Assembly (NCBI RefSeq): GCF_012641265.1
Contig: NZ_JABAHZ010000012.1
Span: forward strand, 1-64,000
DNA: 64,000 nucleotides
Origin: Chitinophaga eiseniae
GTDB lineage: Bacteria > Bacteroidota > Bacteroidia > Chitinophagales > Chitinophagaceae
Direction: 5' to 3'
Shown: piece after piece, positions 1 to 9,567 of the stretch
How positions within the stretch are numbered: position 1 is the stretch's first letter
Layout of the letters: every line of letters starts with the position of its first letter
The notes under the pieces: model-generated
Database searches by the model: none
What the model saw: the letters and a program-made list of their open reading frames with translations, nothing else
Told to the model about the DNA's origin: nothing
Program-made: the position numbers and the translations under genes

Positions 1-90
1 TTATACAACAATCCAACAATTAATACTGCATCAAAAATTGCATTTTGGAATAAATTATCTCATAATGAGCTTAGTTGTGCCTAAAAACTA
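1..90. other. Left edge, no firm gene
   Basis: This AT-rich stretch has a plus-strand frame open from base 1 to a TAA ending at base 84, which could be the last codons of a gene lying to the left. The 27 residues match nothing I recognise and a second plus frame is open nearly as far, so no gene is called. Confidence 0.3.
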
Positions 91-130
91 AAAGAGCGCC
101 TCAATTATTTTTGAGACGCCCTCTTTTCTT
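91..130 (-). terminator. Terminator after the amidohydrolase pair
   Basis: An imperfect GC-rich stem (GAGGGCGTCTC with GAGGCGCTC on the minus strand) has an A/T-rich loop and is followed on the minus strand by TTTTAGTTTTT. It lies 20 bases beyond the stop of the minus-strand gene at 150-1433. The plus-strand side also has a T-rich tail, so it may work in both directions. Confidence 0.65.
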
Positions 131-149
131 TTTTATACCTACTCCCCAA

Positions 150-1433
150 TTATTTCAAACCATATTTCTGCTCATACTTCTCATTCAACTGTTTCTGTTT
201 ATTATCCAGGTTGATTTCCCTTCCCTGGATAAATGCCTGGGTAATGACACTCGACTTCATATCCAGCATATCCCCGTTACTCACCGCAATGTTGGCGTCT
301 TTACCGGGTTCCAGCGAACCAGCGATGTTATCAATACCCAGTATTTTAGCTGCGTTTAGCGTAACCGCCGACAGCGCTTGTTCCTTGCTCAGGCCATAAG
401 TAGCTGCGGTACCCGCTTCAAATCCCAGGTTACGTTGCTGCCAGAACCCTTCGTTGCTCAGGCAATACAACACGCCGGCTTTCTGTAGCAGCGCAGCTGT
501 TTTATAAGGCTGATCCACATCATCGTCTTGCATGAGCGGCAAGCTATGCGGCTGGGTTAACACTACCGGGATATTATTTTTCTGCAGGATATCGGCAATC
601 AGCCAGGCATCAGTACCTCCTACAATGGCCACCTCTATATTAAACTCTTTTGCAAAATCTATGGCCAGCAACATTTCCTTTACCAGGTCGCAGTGAATGA
701 ACAACTTTTGTTCTTTATTAAACAGGCGACGCATGGATTCAAATTTGAGATTGGTAGCGCTGTGCTTCCCTTCTTTCAGCCAGGCATTGGCTTCCCGGAA
801 AAACGTTCTTACCTTTTCTATCTGCTCCAGGGCTGCTTTGGTTCTGTCGTTAGTGGCGGGACCACTACCGCTGCCCACTGGTATCAAACGGGGCATAAAG
901 AAGTGCAGCGCATTATCTGTTTTATAGGCCGCATCTTCCCAGTTCCAGGCATCCAGCTGCACCACGGATGAGGCGCCGCTAACGATGCCGCCCTGTGGAG
1001 TTATCTGTGCCAGTAATATCCCATTGGAGCGCAGGGTATTAATTACTTTGGAATCGGCATTATACGCAATAATGGAACGAACGGACGGGTTGATTTCACC
1101 CACTTCCCGGAGATCGATAGTGGCACGTACACTTTCAAATTCTACCAGCCCCACGCTGGTTTCCGGTGCTATGATACCCGGGTATACATGCTGCCCTTTC
1201 AAATCTATTACGGTAGCATCGCCGGCAGCTGCAATGTTATTTCCAACAGCAGTGATTTTTCCCTGGCTGAAGGCGATGGTACCATTTTCAATCACCTGCC
1301 CATTACCTACATGAATGGTGGCATGAGTAAGGTAAACCGGTTTGCGTTGGGCGGGTGCGGGAGAAATTGTTTCCTGTGCATAGGCGGAATGAAGTCCCAT
1401 GGCCAGACCCAGCAAAATAATATTTTTATTCAT
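150..1433 (-). CDS. Secreted amidohydrolase-like protein with degenerate metal site
   Basis: 427 residues with a signal peptide (1-20, ending AYAQ) followed by an imidazolonepropionase/dihydroorotase-like fold. The N-terminal composite beta domain ends in VYPGIIAPETSVGL (about 82-95), where active relatives carry the HxH metal pair; here there is APET instead. The late Asp ligand also appears to be missing (CLSNEGF in its place), while the typical C-terminal module with LEPGKDANIAV is intact. It follows the 1015-residue amidohydrolase by 37 bases on the same strand, so the two probably form an operon. The family hydrolyses cyclic amides or peptides. Given the missing ligands, this copy may be a non-catalytic partner or use another metal arrangement. 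Family placement is secure; substrate and activity are unknown. Confidence 0.85.
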   Translation of the reverse strand: MNKNIILLGLAMGLHSAYAQETISPAPAQRKPVYLTHATIHVGNGQVIENGTIAFSQGKITAVGNNIAAAGDATVIDLKGQHVYPGIIAPETSVGLVEFESVRATIDLREVGEINPSVRSIIAYNADSKVINTLRSNGILLAQITPQGGIVSGASSVVQLDAWNWEDAAYKTDNALHFFMPRLIPVGSGSGPATNDRTKAALEQIEKVRTFFREANAWLKEGKHSATNLKFESMRRLFNKEQKLFIHCDLVKEMLLAIDFAKEFNIEVAIVGGTDAWLIADILQKNNIPVVLTQPHSLPLMQDDDVDQPYKTAALLQKAGVLYCLSNEGFWQQRNLGFEAGTAATYGLSKEQALSAVTLNAAKILGIDNIAGSLEPGKDANIAVSNGDMLDMKSSVITQAFIQGREINLDNKQKQLNEKYEQKYGLK

Positions 1434-1470
1434 CGATCATTTGCTTAAAGTGTTTCAAAATAATGGGCGG

Positions 1471-4400
1471 CTAGTAGCCGATTGCCTGTTGGTGTCCTCC
1501 CTGCAGATCTTCGCAGTGGTACATTTCATCTGGCACAAAAGTGGCTTTCTGCGTAGGCGTACCTTTCTTCTTTTCCGCCAGCATGCGTTGTATCAGGCGA
1601 TTTCGCTCAGCGGCAATGCGGGCGCGCAGTTGCAGGTCGTATTCCCTGTCAAATTCCACAATACCATCTACAATCGTTTTTTCCGCTTTCGCATAAATAC
1701 TCAGCGGGTTATCACTCCACAGCACTACGTCTCCATCTTTACCCACCTTGATACTTCCCATGCGGCTGTCTATATGCAGGAGCTTCGCCGGGTTCAGGGT
1801 CACCATTTTGAGGGCATCTTCTTCGCTTACACCACCATACTTAACGGTTTTGGCAGCCTCCTGGTTGAGGCGACGGGCCATTTCTGCGTCATCTGAGTTG
1901 ATGGCAGTCACTACACCCACCTTATGCATAATGGCGGCGTTATAAGGAATAGCGTCCTGTACTTCCATTTTATAAGCCCACCAGTCAGCGAATGTACCTG
2001 CGCCGGCGCCATGAACCTTCATTTTATCTGCTACCTTATATCCTTCAAGGATATGGGTGAAAGTGTTAACCCTGAAATGGAAACTGTCTGCCACATACAT
2101 GAGCATATTGATTTCGCTCTGTACATAAGAGTGACAGGTAATAAACCGCTGTTGGTGCAGGATCTCTACCAGCGCATCCAGCTCCAGGTCGCGGCGTTTA
2201 CCGGCGCCTTGCTTTTCGTAGTCACGGGCACGGGTAAACGCATCTATGTATATTTGTTCTACGCCCATCCTGGTTTGTGGAAAGCGAACGGTATTCCGCT
2301 CTCCCCAGTTGGATTGCTTCACATTTTCGCCCAATGCAAACTTGATAAACGGGTCCCAGCTGGTTACTTTCAGACCTTCCGCATTTTGCCCCCAGCGGAG
2401 TTTAACTAACTGGGATTGTCCGCCGATAGCATTGGCGCTGCCGTGCAGTAAGTGAGAAGCAGTGACGCCGCCGCTGAGTTGCCGGTAAATATTAACATCT
2501 TCCGGGTTCAGCACATCTGCAATGCTCACTTCCGATGTCACAGACTGGGACGATTCATTGACACCTTTGCTGATGGCGATATGGGAATGTTCATCAATAA
2601 TGCCGGCAGATAAGTGTTTGCCTGTGCCATCTATCACCCGGGCGCTGCCGGCAGGCAGCCCTTTGCCTATCTGTGCAATTTTACCATTGCGGATCAATAC
2701 GTCAGTATTTTCCAGTTTACCGTCTTTTTCACCAGTCCAAACAGTAGCATTCTTAATAAGCAAGTCCTGTTGCTGCGGGAGTTTTTCCCAGCCATAGCCA
2801 TTGAATGGATAGTACATGGGGCCAACGGTTACGGGTACTTTTGCTTTCGTTGTATCTCCTTTTTCAGGTGTTGCTTTGACGAATACCGCATTCCATTTTA
2901 CCAGGTTACCACTGGTATCAGATCCGGTGCCCGTCCAGCTATTGTCACTGATAACTCCACTCAGGCGTATGCTGCTTTTACTGCTTTTACTCAGTGGCAG
3001 AGACAAGGCTATGAGTTTACCGTTGATATCGATATGTCCGGACAGGGTATCCTGTTGTAATACCGTAAGGGCAGGCGATACCGGGCTCCCTTTGATATTT
3101 ACCGTATAACTGGCCCCATTGCTGAGACTAACGGTGTACACCCCACGAACATCATTCCATCCATCAGCTTTGATGATATAGCGATTGCCCTGCACCCAGT
3201 TTTGATAAAGAATAGTTTTATCGTTGAAGATAGGACCAGAGGCAATGAGGAAATTAGCCAGTTTACCTGTTTCCAGGCTACCTACTTTATCATATGCTTT
3301 TATCAGGGAGGCCGGTGTTTTGGTTAATGCTTCCAATGCTTTCTGTTCGCTGAGTCCATAGTCGATGGCTTTACGCACATTGGCCAGGAATTGTTTTACG
3401 TCCTTCAGATCCGCGGCGGTGAGGCAAAAAGGGATGTTCGCTTTCTCGAAGGCGGCAGGCGAAGTGGGCGCCATTTCCCAGTGTTTCATATCGGCCAGTG
3501 CTACGAAGCGGGCGTCGTTAGGGTCTTCTACATCAATCGCATTGGGGAAGTTAAGCGGCACTATAAATGTTGCTTTGGTAGCGGCCATTTCAGCGATGCG
3601 CTGGTATTCGTTTCCACTGGCTTTGATGATATATTGTACACCAAATTCGTCCCCGATTTTATCGGCTCTCAATACATCCCATTTATCGGCGGCTTCAAAA
3701 AGCTGTGGTAAGGACTGGTTGGCATTCCATGCCTGCAGGCTAAGGTTGATTCCTTCTTTTGCCGGTTGTGATTTATACCACTGCGCATCCAGGTAAGTCT
3801 GCCTCAGCAGGGCTATGCAGCCCATCAGCGAGTTGGGATAGTTTTGTGTAGAAGTGCCTTTATCGAAGGAGTATGCTGCTGCAGCTCTTTCGCGGAGCAT
3901 GACTTTATTTTCTTTCGCAGTGGCCAACGTTACCAGGGCGGCAGTGCCGCGGGCAATGCCATCAGGTTGCTGTATCAGTACAGTGCCAAAGCCTGCTTCC
4001 CGCAGGGGGGCTGCCTTGCCATCGTCTGCTACAAACAGGTCGGCCGCATTGATTTCGCTTCTGATTGCCTGGTTCCAACCGTATGCCCCTTTGGTGTTAG
4101 AGAGAAATTGCGGGGCTGCATTCCAGGCAGAGCCACCACGTTTGGACTCGGATAAACCGTAGTTGCTGTATAGATCTACAAAAGAAGGATAAATATACTT
4201 TCCTTTACAATCCAATACCACCGCGTCTTTCGGGATGGCTACCGCAGTACCTGCCTCCACAATTTTTCCGTCCCTGATCAACAGTGTAGCGTTATTCAAC
4301 GTAGTTTGTGCATCCCTGATGATCGTAGCATGTGTAAAGGCAAAACAGCCTTCCCGGGGATCTGCGATGCCATTTGCTGGAAAAGTTTCCTGGGCATGCA

Positions 4401-4518
4401 CATAAGAGCCGGTCGACAGTAACAACAACAGCAGCCATTTGCTGCGATGCCGGTTCAGCGCATAGGTTATACACCGCGATAGCAGAGCGCGCACGGGTTT
4501 CTCAAAAGCTTTTTTCAT
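1471..4518 (-). CDS. Large secreted double amidohydrolase
   Basis: 1015 residues holding two amidohydrolase-like halves in one chain. A cationic N-terminus and hydrophobic segment ending SYVHAQ (about residues 27-43) serve as signal peptide. The first half (about 50-450) has VYPSFVDLYSNYGLSE-like sequence where HxH should be, so it looks metal-free. The second half (about 580-970) has DEHSH near residue 643, later histidines in TCHSY and FTHILEG, and NSDDAEM supplying the Asp ligand, so it looks catalytically complete. Related Bacteroidota proteins are annotated as imidazolonepropionase-like amidohydrolases or Xaa-Pro dipeptidases of the amidohydrolase superfamily. It is the first gene of a likely two-gene operon with the shorter homologue downstream. 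Substrate is unknown; a periplasmic or surface location is inferred from the signal peptide. Confidence 0.87.
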   Translation of the reverse strand: MKKAFEKPVRALLSRCITYALNRHRSKWLLLLLLSTGSYVHAQETFPANGIADPREGCFAFTHATIIRDAQTTLNNATLLIRDGKIVEAGTAVAIPKDAVVLDCKGKYIYPSFVDLYSNYGLSESKRGGSAWNAAPQFLSNTKGAYGWNQAIRSEINAADLFVADDGKAAPLREAGFGTVLIQQPDGIARGTAALVTLATAKENKVMLRERAAAAYSFDKGTSTQNYPNSLMGCIALLRQTYLDAQWYKSQPAKEGINLSLQAWNANQSLPQLFEAADKWDVLRADKIGDEFGVQYIIKASGNEYQRIAEMAATKATFIVPLNFPNAIDVEDPNDARFVALADMKHWEMAPTSPAAFEKANIPFCLTAADLKDVKQFLANVRKAIDYGLSEQKALEALTKTPASLIKAYDKVGSLETGKLANFLIASGPIFNDKTILYQNWVQGNRYIIKADGWNDVRGVYTVSLSNGASYTVNIKGSPVSPALTVLQQDTLSGHIDINGKLIALSLPLSKSSKSSIRLSGVISDNSWTGTGSDTSGNLVKWNAVFVKATPEKGDTTKAKVPVTVGPMYYPFNGYGWEKLPQQQDLLIKNATVWTGEKDGKLENTDVLIRNGKIAQIGKGLPAGSARVIDGTGKHLSAGIIDEHSHIAISKGVNESSQSVTSEVSIADVLNPEDVNIYRQLSGGVTASHLLHGSANAIGGQSQLVKLRWGQNAEGLKVTSWDPFIKFALGENVKQSNWGERNTVRFPQTRMGVEQIYIDAFTRARDYEKQGAGKRRDLELDALVEILHQQRFITCHSYVQSEINMLMYVADSFHFRVNTFTHILEGYKVADKMKVHGAGAGTFADWWAYKMEVQDAIPYNAAIMHKVGVVTAINSDDAEMARRLNQEAAKTVKYGGVSEEDALKMVTLNPAKLLHIDSRMGSIKVGKDGDVVLWSDNPLSIYAKAEKTIVDGIVEFDREYDLQLRARIAAERNRLIQRMLAEKKKGTPTQKATFVPDEMYHCEDLQGGHQQAIGY

Positions 4519-4714
4519 GTAAATCGATAGTTTTCGGTTCAGATTCCGTTGATCGGCTAAAAATAGTAAATCATTGAGGTGGCTGTTAATAAAACGGCAT
4601 ATTTTTTATGAGTGGTAATGCCGGATTCCAAATTTTGGATTCACACGAAAAAGGGATAATTTGACAGGGGATTACACCTTAAGTTTGTTTAAATTCGTAT
4701 AATACTAGCTGATT

Positions 4715-5149
4715 ATGAAGATTATTTCCGCTTATATACTGTTACTGCTGGTCTGCCTGGTGGCAGTAACCACCGGTGTTCACGCACAGGCAAACGACAC
4801 GGCTGCTGTTTCAAGAGGCCGCTGGACAATAGAAGGACGCGCCAGCAAGATAACCGATAAAATCTCTCATAAACTGAACCTCAACAGGGCCCAAACAGAG
4901 AAGATTTATGTTATTAATGAGGACATTGTTCGCCGGATGGATGCGGTAAAAAAGAATGCATCGCTCTCTAAAAAAGAGCGCATGACCCAGTTTAAAGCAC
5001 TGGATTCAGAACGTAGCCAACGCTTTAAAACCGTATTTACCGCAACACAATACAAAAAGTGGAATGACTGGGAAATGAATAAGAAGGAGCACCTGGAAGC
5101 AAGAATGGAAAAAAAGCGGCAGAAGAAAGAGCTGAAAAATGGACAATAA
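4715..5149 (+). CDS. Small secreted basic helical protein
   Basis: 144 residues: a signal peptide (about 1-25, ending VHAQA) followed by a highly charged, helical, Lys/Arg-rich body (for example SLSKKERMTQFKAL and a C-terminal run rich in K and E). The layout resembles the Spy/CpxP-like or DUF4890-type small periplasmic proteins of Bacteroidota, but I cannot assign a function. A -7 promoter-like TAAGTTTG lies at 4680-4687, with TTTG at 4660-4663 at a shorter than usual spacing of 16. A long hairpin separates it from the glycerate kinase gene downstream. Confidence 0.75.
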   Translation: MKIISAYILLLLVCLVAVTTGVHAQANDTAAVSRGRWTIEGRASKITDKISHKLNLNRAQTEKIYVINEDIVRRMDAVKKNASLSKKERMTQFKALDSERSQRFKTVFTATQYKKWNDWEMNKKEHLEARMEKKRQKKELKNGQ

Positions 5150-5180
5150 CGCCTGATATACCAGGCAAAAATATACACCG

Positions 5181-5226
5181 TTGAAGCGAATGATCTTGGC
5201 AAGTACGCTGAGATCATTCGCTTCAA
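5181..5226. repeat. Perfect 16-bp inverted repeat
   Basis: TTGAAGCGAATGATCT (5181-5196) is perfectly complementary to 5211-5226, with a 14-base loop. It begins about 30 bases after the stop of the small secreted protein and ends 20 bases before the glycerate kinase start. The following tract (TAGCTTTT) is a weak U-run, so it may be a partial terminator or an mRNA-stabilising hairpin. Confidence 0.6.
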
Positions 5227-5245
5227 TAGCTTTTAAACCTATCGT

Positions 5246-6580
5246 ATGGATACACCCGTTCACGATATTCAACAGATTTTCCGGCATGCGGTGGCGGCAG
5301 TACACCCGGCCAACCTCGTGCAACAACATGTAGCCGTATTACCCGGCACCAGCAACATCCGGGTGGCCGATCATACCTATGCGCTACCGGCAGGGGGAAA
5401 AGTATGGATATTGGGCGCAGGAAAAGCCGCTGCCGCTATGGCCGCGGAGCTGGAAAAGATATTGAGTAAACACTTCCCTCTACAGGGGCTGGTGGTGACC
5501 AAATATGGCCATGCATTGCCTTTACAACAACTGTCGCTCCTGGAAGCAGGACATCCTGTACCAGATGAAAACAGTGTAACCGCCACCGTGAAGCTGCAGG
5601 AAATAGCCCGCCAGGTGCATGCAAACGACCTGGTGTTCTTCCTCCTATCCGGCGGCGCTTCGGCATTGCTGGCCGATGTACCGGCAGGAAGTACACTTCC
5701 TGAAGTGCAACAGCTATTTGAAGCATTGCTTAAAAGCGGGGCAGATATCCGGGAGATGAATACCGTACGTAAACATCTCTCTTCGGTGAAAGGCGGTCAG
5801 CTGGCGCAGCTCATTCGCCCTGCCAGGCTATGTACCCTGATTTTAAGCGATGTGGTGGGCGATGACCTGAGCGTTATCGGCTCCGGTCCTACAGTGGCCG
5901 ATCCATCTACGTTCCAGGATACCTTGTCCATTCTTACACAATACCATTTGCAAAACCAGCTACCGGCATCACTATGGCAATACCTCCAACAGGGCGCCGC
6001 GGGCCTCATTCCTGAAACACCAAAGCCTGGTGATGCCGACTTTAGCCATGTGTATAACTACCTGGCGGGTACCAACCGCATTGCCCTGGAAGCTGCGGCT
6101 GCCAAGGCACAGGCACTGGGCTACCATCCCTTGTTTTTATCTGATACCGTTACCGGAGATGTACACGCAGTAGCCGCTATGCTCACCGAAACAGCGGAAC
6201 GTTATCACGGGCCTTTACCCGCCTGTTTACTGGCAGGTGGCGAAACCACCGTTAAAATAACCGGAACCGGCCTGGGAGGCCGCAACCAGCAGCTGGCGCT
6301 GGAGGTGGGTATCGCCATTGCGGAAGATCCCAGGCTAACGTTTTTAAGCGGAGGCACCGATGGCGGCGACGGCCCTACTAATGCCGCCGGGGCTATCGTA
6401 AACGCATCTACGATAGAAAATGCAGTCCGTCAGCAGCTGGACCCAAATAGTTTTCTGCGTAACAACGATGCCTGGCACTTCTTCTCAAAAGCAGGCGGGT
6501 TAATGATTACAGGGCCTACACAAACTAACGTAATGGATCTCATGATCTTACTGATCTATCCGGTCCCGCCTAAAATTTAA
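5246..6580 (+). CDS. Glycerate 2-kinase, MOFRL family
   Basis: 444 residues of the DUF4147/MOFRL glycerate kinase family (GckA/TtuD type), which phosphorylates D-glycerate with ATP to 2-phosphoglycerate in the cytoplasm. Recognisable motifs are GAGKAAAAMAAE (about 56-67), the LSGGASALL loop (about 128-136), MNTVRKHLSSVKGGQLA (about 171-187), and the C-terminal MOFRL domain with GGRNQQLALEV (about 349-359) and LSGGTDGGDGPT (about 371-382). Length fits the family. It is followed on the same strand by uxuA, which has its own strong promoter. A role in returning glycerate from sugar-acid breakdown to glycolysis is inferred from that neighbour. Confidence 0.93.
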   Translation: MDTPVHDIQQIFRHAVAAVHPANLVQQHVAVLPGTSNIRVADHTYALPAGGKVWILGAGKAAAAMAAELEKILSKHFPLQGLVVTKYGHALPLQQLSLLEAGHPVPDENSVTATVKLQEIARQVHANDLVFFLLSGGASALLADVPAGSTLPEVQQLFEALLKSGADIREMNTVRKHLSSVKGGQLAQLIRPARLCTLILSDVVGDDLSVIGSGPTVADPSTFQDTLSILTQYHLQNQLPASLWQYLQQGAAGLIPETPKPGDADFSHVYNYLAGTNRIALEAAAAKAQALGYHPLFLSDTVTGDVHAVAAMLTETAERYHGPLPACLLAGGETTVKITGTGLGGRNQQLALEVGIAIAEDPRLTFLSGGTDGGDGPTNAAGAIVNASTIENAVRQQLDPNSFLRNNDAWHFFSKAGGLMITGPTQTNVMDLMILLIYPVPPKI

Positions 6581-6588
6581 AATCAAAG

Positions 6589-6619
6589 TTTGTATATGTG
6601 TAGATAGATTATATTTTTG
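6589..6619 (+). promoter_or_regulatory. Bacteroidota-type promoter of uxuA
   Basis: A -33 box TTTG (6589-6592), a 19-base spacer and a -7 box TATTTTTG (6612-6619) fit the Bacteroidota primary sigma consensus TTTG-N19-21-TAnnTTTG. The predicted transcript starts near 6623-6624, giving a leader of about 42 bases before the uxuA ATG. Confidence 0.7.
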
Positions 6620-6665
6620 GGGTTTGGAATTAAAAATTCTGGATTTACAATAAACGTATTGCATT

Positions 6666-7841
6666 ATGCTGAGAATGGAACAGACATGGCGATGGTACGG
6701 GCCTAACGATCCGGTTAGCCTGTCTGATATTAAACAGGCAGGAGCTACAGGTGTAGTAACAGCATTGCACCATGTACCCAATGGCGTGGTATGGACGAAG
6801 GAGGAGATATTAAAGCGAAAGGCCACCGTAGAAGCTGCTGGTCTTACCTGGTCGGTAGTAGAGAGCGTACCGGTACATGAAGATATTAAAACACAGCGTG
6901 GCCGTTTCCGGGATTATATCAGCAACTACCAGCAGACCTTGCGTAACCTGGCCGCTTGTGATATACGTACCGTTACCTATAATTTCATGCCGGTACTGGA
7001 CTGGACCCGCACCGACCTGTCATATACCGTGGAAGATGGTTCCAAAGCCCTGCGCTTTGAAAAAGCAGCTTTCATGGCATTCGACCTGTTCATGCTACAA
7101 AGGCCTGATGCAGAAAAGGATTATACCGAAGAGGAAATTGCCCGCGCCAAAGAGCATTTCGACAGCATGACCGAAGAGGATAAAGTATTACTCCAGAAAA
7201 ATGTTATCGCCGGTTTACCCGGATCTGAGGAAAGTTTTACCCTGCAACAGTTTCAGGCAGCATTGGATACTTACAAAGGTATAGATGCCACCCAGCTGAA
7301 GCTGCATCTCTTTTATTTTTTACAGCAAATAGCACCTATCGCAGACGAAGTGGGCATTAAGCTGGCCATCCACCCGGATGATCCTCCTTTCCCTATCTTC
7401 GGGCTGCCCCGTATCGTAAGTACAGAGCAGGATGCCAGGGAACTGCTGATTGCCGCTCCCTATACTGCCAATGGGCTGTGCTTTTGCACCGGCTCTTACG
7501 GTGTACGGGCCGACAACGACCTTCCCGGTATGATAGAGCGATTGGGCGACCATATTCATTTTATTCACCTCCGCAGTACACAACGGGATGCTTTAGGCAA
7601 CTTCCATGAAGCCAACCACCTGGAAGGCGATGTAGACATGTTTGCCGTAGTAAAAAACATCCTCCTGACCATGAAACGCCGCAATGTATCCATTCCAATG
7701 CGTCCCGATCATGGTCACCAGATGCTGGATGATTTGCATAAAAAAACCAATCCTGGCTACAGCGCCATTGGCCGTTTACGCGGACTGGCAGAACTGAGAG
7801 GCCTGGAAATGGGAATAGCCGGGGCCTTAGGCTCTGATTGA
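6666..7841 (+). CDS. uxuA: D-mannonate dehydratase
   Basis: 391 residues, full length for UxuA. It dehydrates D-mannonate to 2-keto-3-deoxy-D-gluconate in the hexuronate (glucuronate) pathway. The N-terminus carries the family signature [20 protein letters not shown] with TALHHVPNG. The known metal ligand set of the TIM barrel is visible: His in IHPDDPPF, Cys in CFCTGS, His in HFIHLRS and Asp in MRPDHGH. The start could equally be the Met three codons later (6675). Its own consensus promoter lies upstream. No uxaC, kdgK or kdgA is present in the window, so the rest of the pathway must be elsewhere. The nearby alginate-lyase-family and GH105 genes could release unsaturated uronates, a plausible but unproven source of pathway substrates. 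Confidence 0.96.
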   Translation: MLRMEQTWRWYGPNDPVSLSDIKQAGATGVVTALHHVPNGVVWTKEEILKRKATVEAAGLTWSVVESVPVHEDIKTQRGRFRDYISNYQQTLRNLAACDIRTVTYNFMPVLDWTRTDLSYTVEDGSKALRFEKAAFMAFDLFMLQRPDAEKDYTEEEIARAKEHFDSMTEEDKVLLQKNVIAGLPGSEESFTLQQFQAALDTYKGIDATQLKLHLFYFLQQIAPIADEVGIKLAIHPDDPPFPIFGLPRIVSTEQDARELLIAAPYTANGLCFCTGSYGVRADNDLPGMIERLGDHIHFIHLRSTQRDALGNFHEANHLEGDVDMFAVVKNILLTMKRRNVSIPMRPDHGHQMLDDLHKKTNPGYSAIGRLRGLAELRGLEMGIAGALGSD

Positions 7842-8150
7842 CTGACGTCTACCAGCATCAGGTCTGCACAACGAGTAAAGGTGGGGATAAGCAATACCAT
7901 CGTCGGACTGAGATGCTACACCAGGGCAGAAAGCGTATTTGAACACATACCGTAATGGCTGATTACGCGTACAATTTACACTGCTCTATCTAAAATACTA
8001 AAAGACCCGCCGCTGTGGTGGGTCTTTCTTTTATATCCCTGCCAGCAATAGCTTTCCAGAAAGCATAGCAAAAAACCGTTGCTTTTTTGTAGCATTGTAC
8101 CAGGATACGAGATTTTATCAACTGCACATTTTTACTAAACCTACAATACG
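7842..8150. other. Intergenic region between uxuA and marR
   Basis: About 310 bases with no convincing reading frame. It contains one clear terminator hairpin (8001-8027) and, after it, the A/T-rich upstream region of the MarR gene. Confidence 0.6.
8001..8034 (+). terminator. Rho-independent terminator
   Basis: AAAGACCC (8001-8008) pairs with GGGTCTTT (8020-8027), extended inside by CC/GG around a GCTGT loop, followed by CTTTTAT. It stands 160 bases past uxuA and probably ends that transcript; the A-run on the other side would also let it act on the minus strand. Confidence 0.7.
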
Positions 8151-8621
8151 ATGAGCGCAACAATAGATGCGAGATACGAGGCATGCCTGACTAAAAGACC
8201 TGATAGCCTCGCCCGCCTGATCAACCAGTTCAAAAAAGACATGGACCAGCGCATTACAGAAAGAATACAGGAACGCGGCTACAAAAATTTTAAACTCGGC
8301 GACATGGTCCTGCTGGTACACATAGATCCACATGGCACCATCAATAACGACCTGGCCAGGAAAGCACGCATCAGCAAGCAAGCCATGAGCAAAGTGGTAA
8401 AAAACCTGGAAGCAGAAAATTATATCAGCAGCCGTAAACACGATACCGACAACCGTGCCAGCCTCATTTTCCTGACTGAAAAAGGTAAGGAATTTATGAT
8501 CAATGTATACGAAGCCGTATATGAAATACAGGCAGGATATGAAGCAATTATCGGAGCCGACGCATTATCCGATCTTAAAACTATTCTCAAAAAATTAAAT
8601 GCGGGCTTAAACCTTACCTGA
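8151..8621 (+). CDS. MarR-family transcriptional regulator
   Basis: 156 residues with a winged helix-turn-helix typical of MarR: helices around LGDMVLLVHIDPHGTINNDLARKARISKQAMSKVV (about 46-80), the recognition helix in SKQAMSKVVKNLEAENYI, and the wing with RKHDTDNRASLIFLTEKGKEF. Flanking helices form the dimer interface. It would bind DNA as a dimer and respond to a small ligand. It stands alone on the plus strand, convergent with the FecR-like gene only 7 bases away. Its target is not evident. Confidence 0.9.
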   Translation: MSATIDARYEACLTKRPDSLARLINQFKKDMDQRITERIQERGYKNFKLGDMVLLVHIDPHGTINNDLARKARISKQAMSKVVKNLEAENYISSRKHDTDNRASLIFLTEKGKEFMINVYEAVYEIQAGYEAIIGADALSDLKTILKKLNAGLNLT

Positions 8622-8628
8622 TACCAAC

Positions 8629-9567
8629 CTACTTAACGGTAACATAATACCTGTTGGCACTGTCTTTTACAATAGGCGTGTTCAATGTTTTATGTAACAG
8701 CGCCAGCATTTCAGCGGCTGACTTGTTCTCAAAGTCAGCCGTCAACCGCCGTTTATACAACTGATATGCCGACGGCGGTACGAGGATTTCGAGGCCGTAA
8801 TAACCATTTACTGCATCCAGTACTTCCTCAAGTGGAACATTCCGGAACTTCAACCGGCCTGTTTTCCAGGCCAGTAAGGAGGCGCCTTTCAAGGTCTTCT
8901 TCTGTATAGATTGGTGTAATTCCCGTTTGGCCTGCATATTGGCGGTTAGCTGCAGCTTATTTCCCTTATCCGGGACCAGCATTACACTGCCTTTTATCAC
9001 ATACACCTGGAAAACAGCCGGAGTGCGGTGTACGCTGAATACGGCATTGGCAGTGTATAATACCGTATGTTCATCTAACCTCATCCGGATACGGTGTACC
9101 CGGTGTATGTTAAAATATGCATCTCCGGTAATCACGCTTACCTCGGGCGTAGCCTCAAACTGCGCAGCATAGGTAAGCGCAGTACCCTTATTGGTAATAA
9201 TGCTACTTCCTTTTTCCAATTGCAAGGTATCTATGCGTCCTGTATGATTGGTGTATAACAGCATCCTCGCAGGCTGGTTTTCCCACAATAACCAGGCTCC
9301 TGCTATGATCATCAGCACTACGACAGCTGCCGCCAGCCATTTCCAGGGGAAAGACCGATGGCGACTTACCGACATCACCGGGGCGGATGGCATGGGCCTC
9401 ACAAACCGCCCTTCCTCTAACCAGGCTGAGAGACGGCTTTCCACATAAACAGCCTGCCCAGGATCAGCAGCCACAAAAGCTGCCACCTGTTCCCGTAAAA
9501 GCGGATCTTGTGGAGATGCGATAAAACTTGATATCAGTTGGCTGATATCTTCATCAGGTTGATACAT
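8629..9567 (-). CDS. FecR-family anti-sigma/signal-transduction protein
   Basis: 312 residues from the preferred start at 9567 (MYQPDEDISQ), which matches where FecR proteins begin; the frame stays open to an ATG at 9666, adding 33 residues with CLCGGTC that look non-native. Domains: short cytoplasmic helical region (1-70) with DPGQAVYVESRLSAWLEEG, one membrane segment (about 77-95, WLAAAVVVLMIIAGAWLLW), the periplasmic FecR domain, and the C-terminal DUF4974/STN-like piece with PLEEVLDAVNGYYGLEILVPP. FecR proteins relay a signal from a TonB-dependent transducer to an ECF sigma factor. Here no normal ECF sigma or SusC adjoins; instead the divergent gene encodes a sigma-like/TPR fusion, the only obvious partner. 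Confidence 0.88.
   Translation of the reverse strand: MYQPDEDISQLISSFIASPQDPLLREQVAAFVAADPGQAVYVESRLSAWLEEGRFVRPMPSAPVMSVSRHRSFPWKWLAAAVVVLMIIAGAWLLWENQPARMLLYTNHTGRIDTLQLEKGSSIITNKGTALTYAAQFEATPEVSVITGDAYFNIHRVHRIRMRLDEHTVLYTANAVFSVHRTPAVFQVYVIKGSVMLVPDKGNKLQLTANMQAKRELHQSIQKKTLKGASLLAWKTGRLKFRNVPLEEVLDAVNGYYGLEILVPPSAYQLYKRRLTADFENKSAAEMLALLHKTLNTPIVKDSANRYYVTVK

Noticed and set aside
1-84. Open plus-strand frame at the left edge
   Set aside because: Only 27 codons, A/T-rich, another frame is equally open, and the residues resemble no family.
1471-4518. Frameshifted fusion of two genes
   Set aside because: The 1015-residue frame is continuous and related double-length amidohydrolases are known in Bacteroidota, so it is read as a native two-domain protein.
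7990-8184. 64-residue minus-strand frame before marR
   Set aside because: It covers the marR promoter and part of the terminator and lacks any domain.
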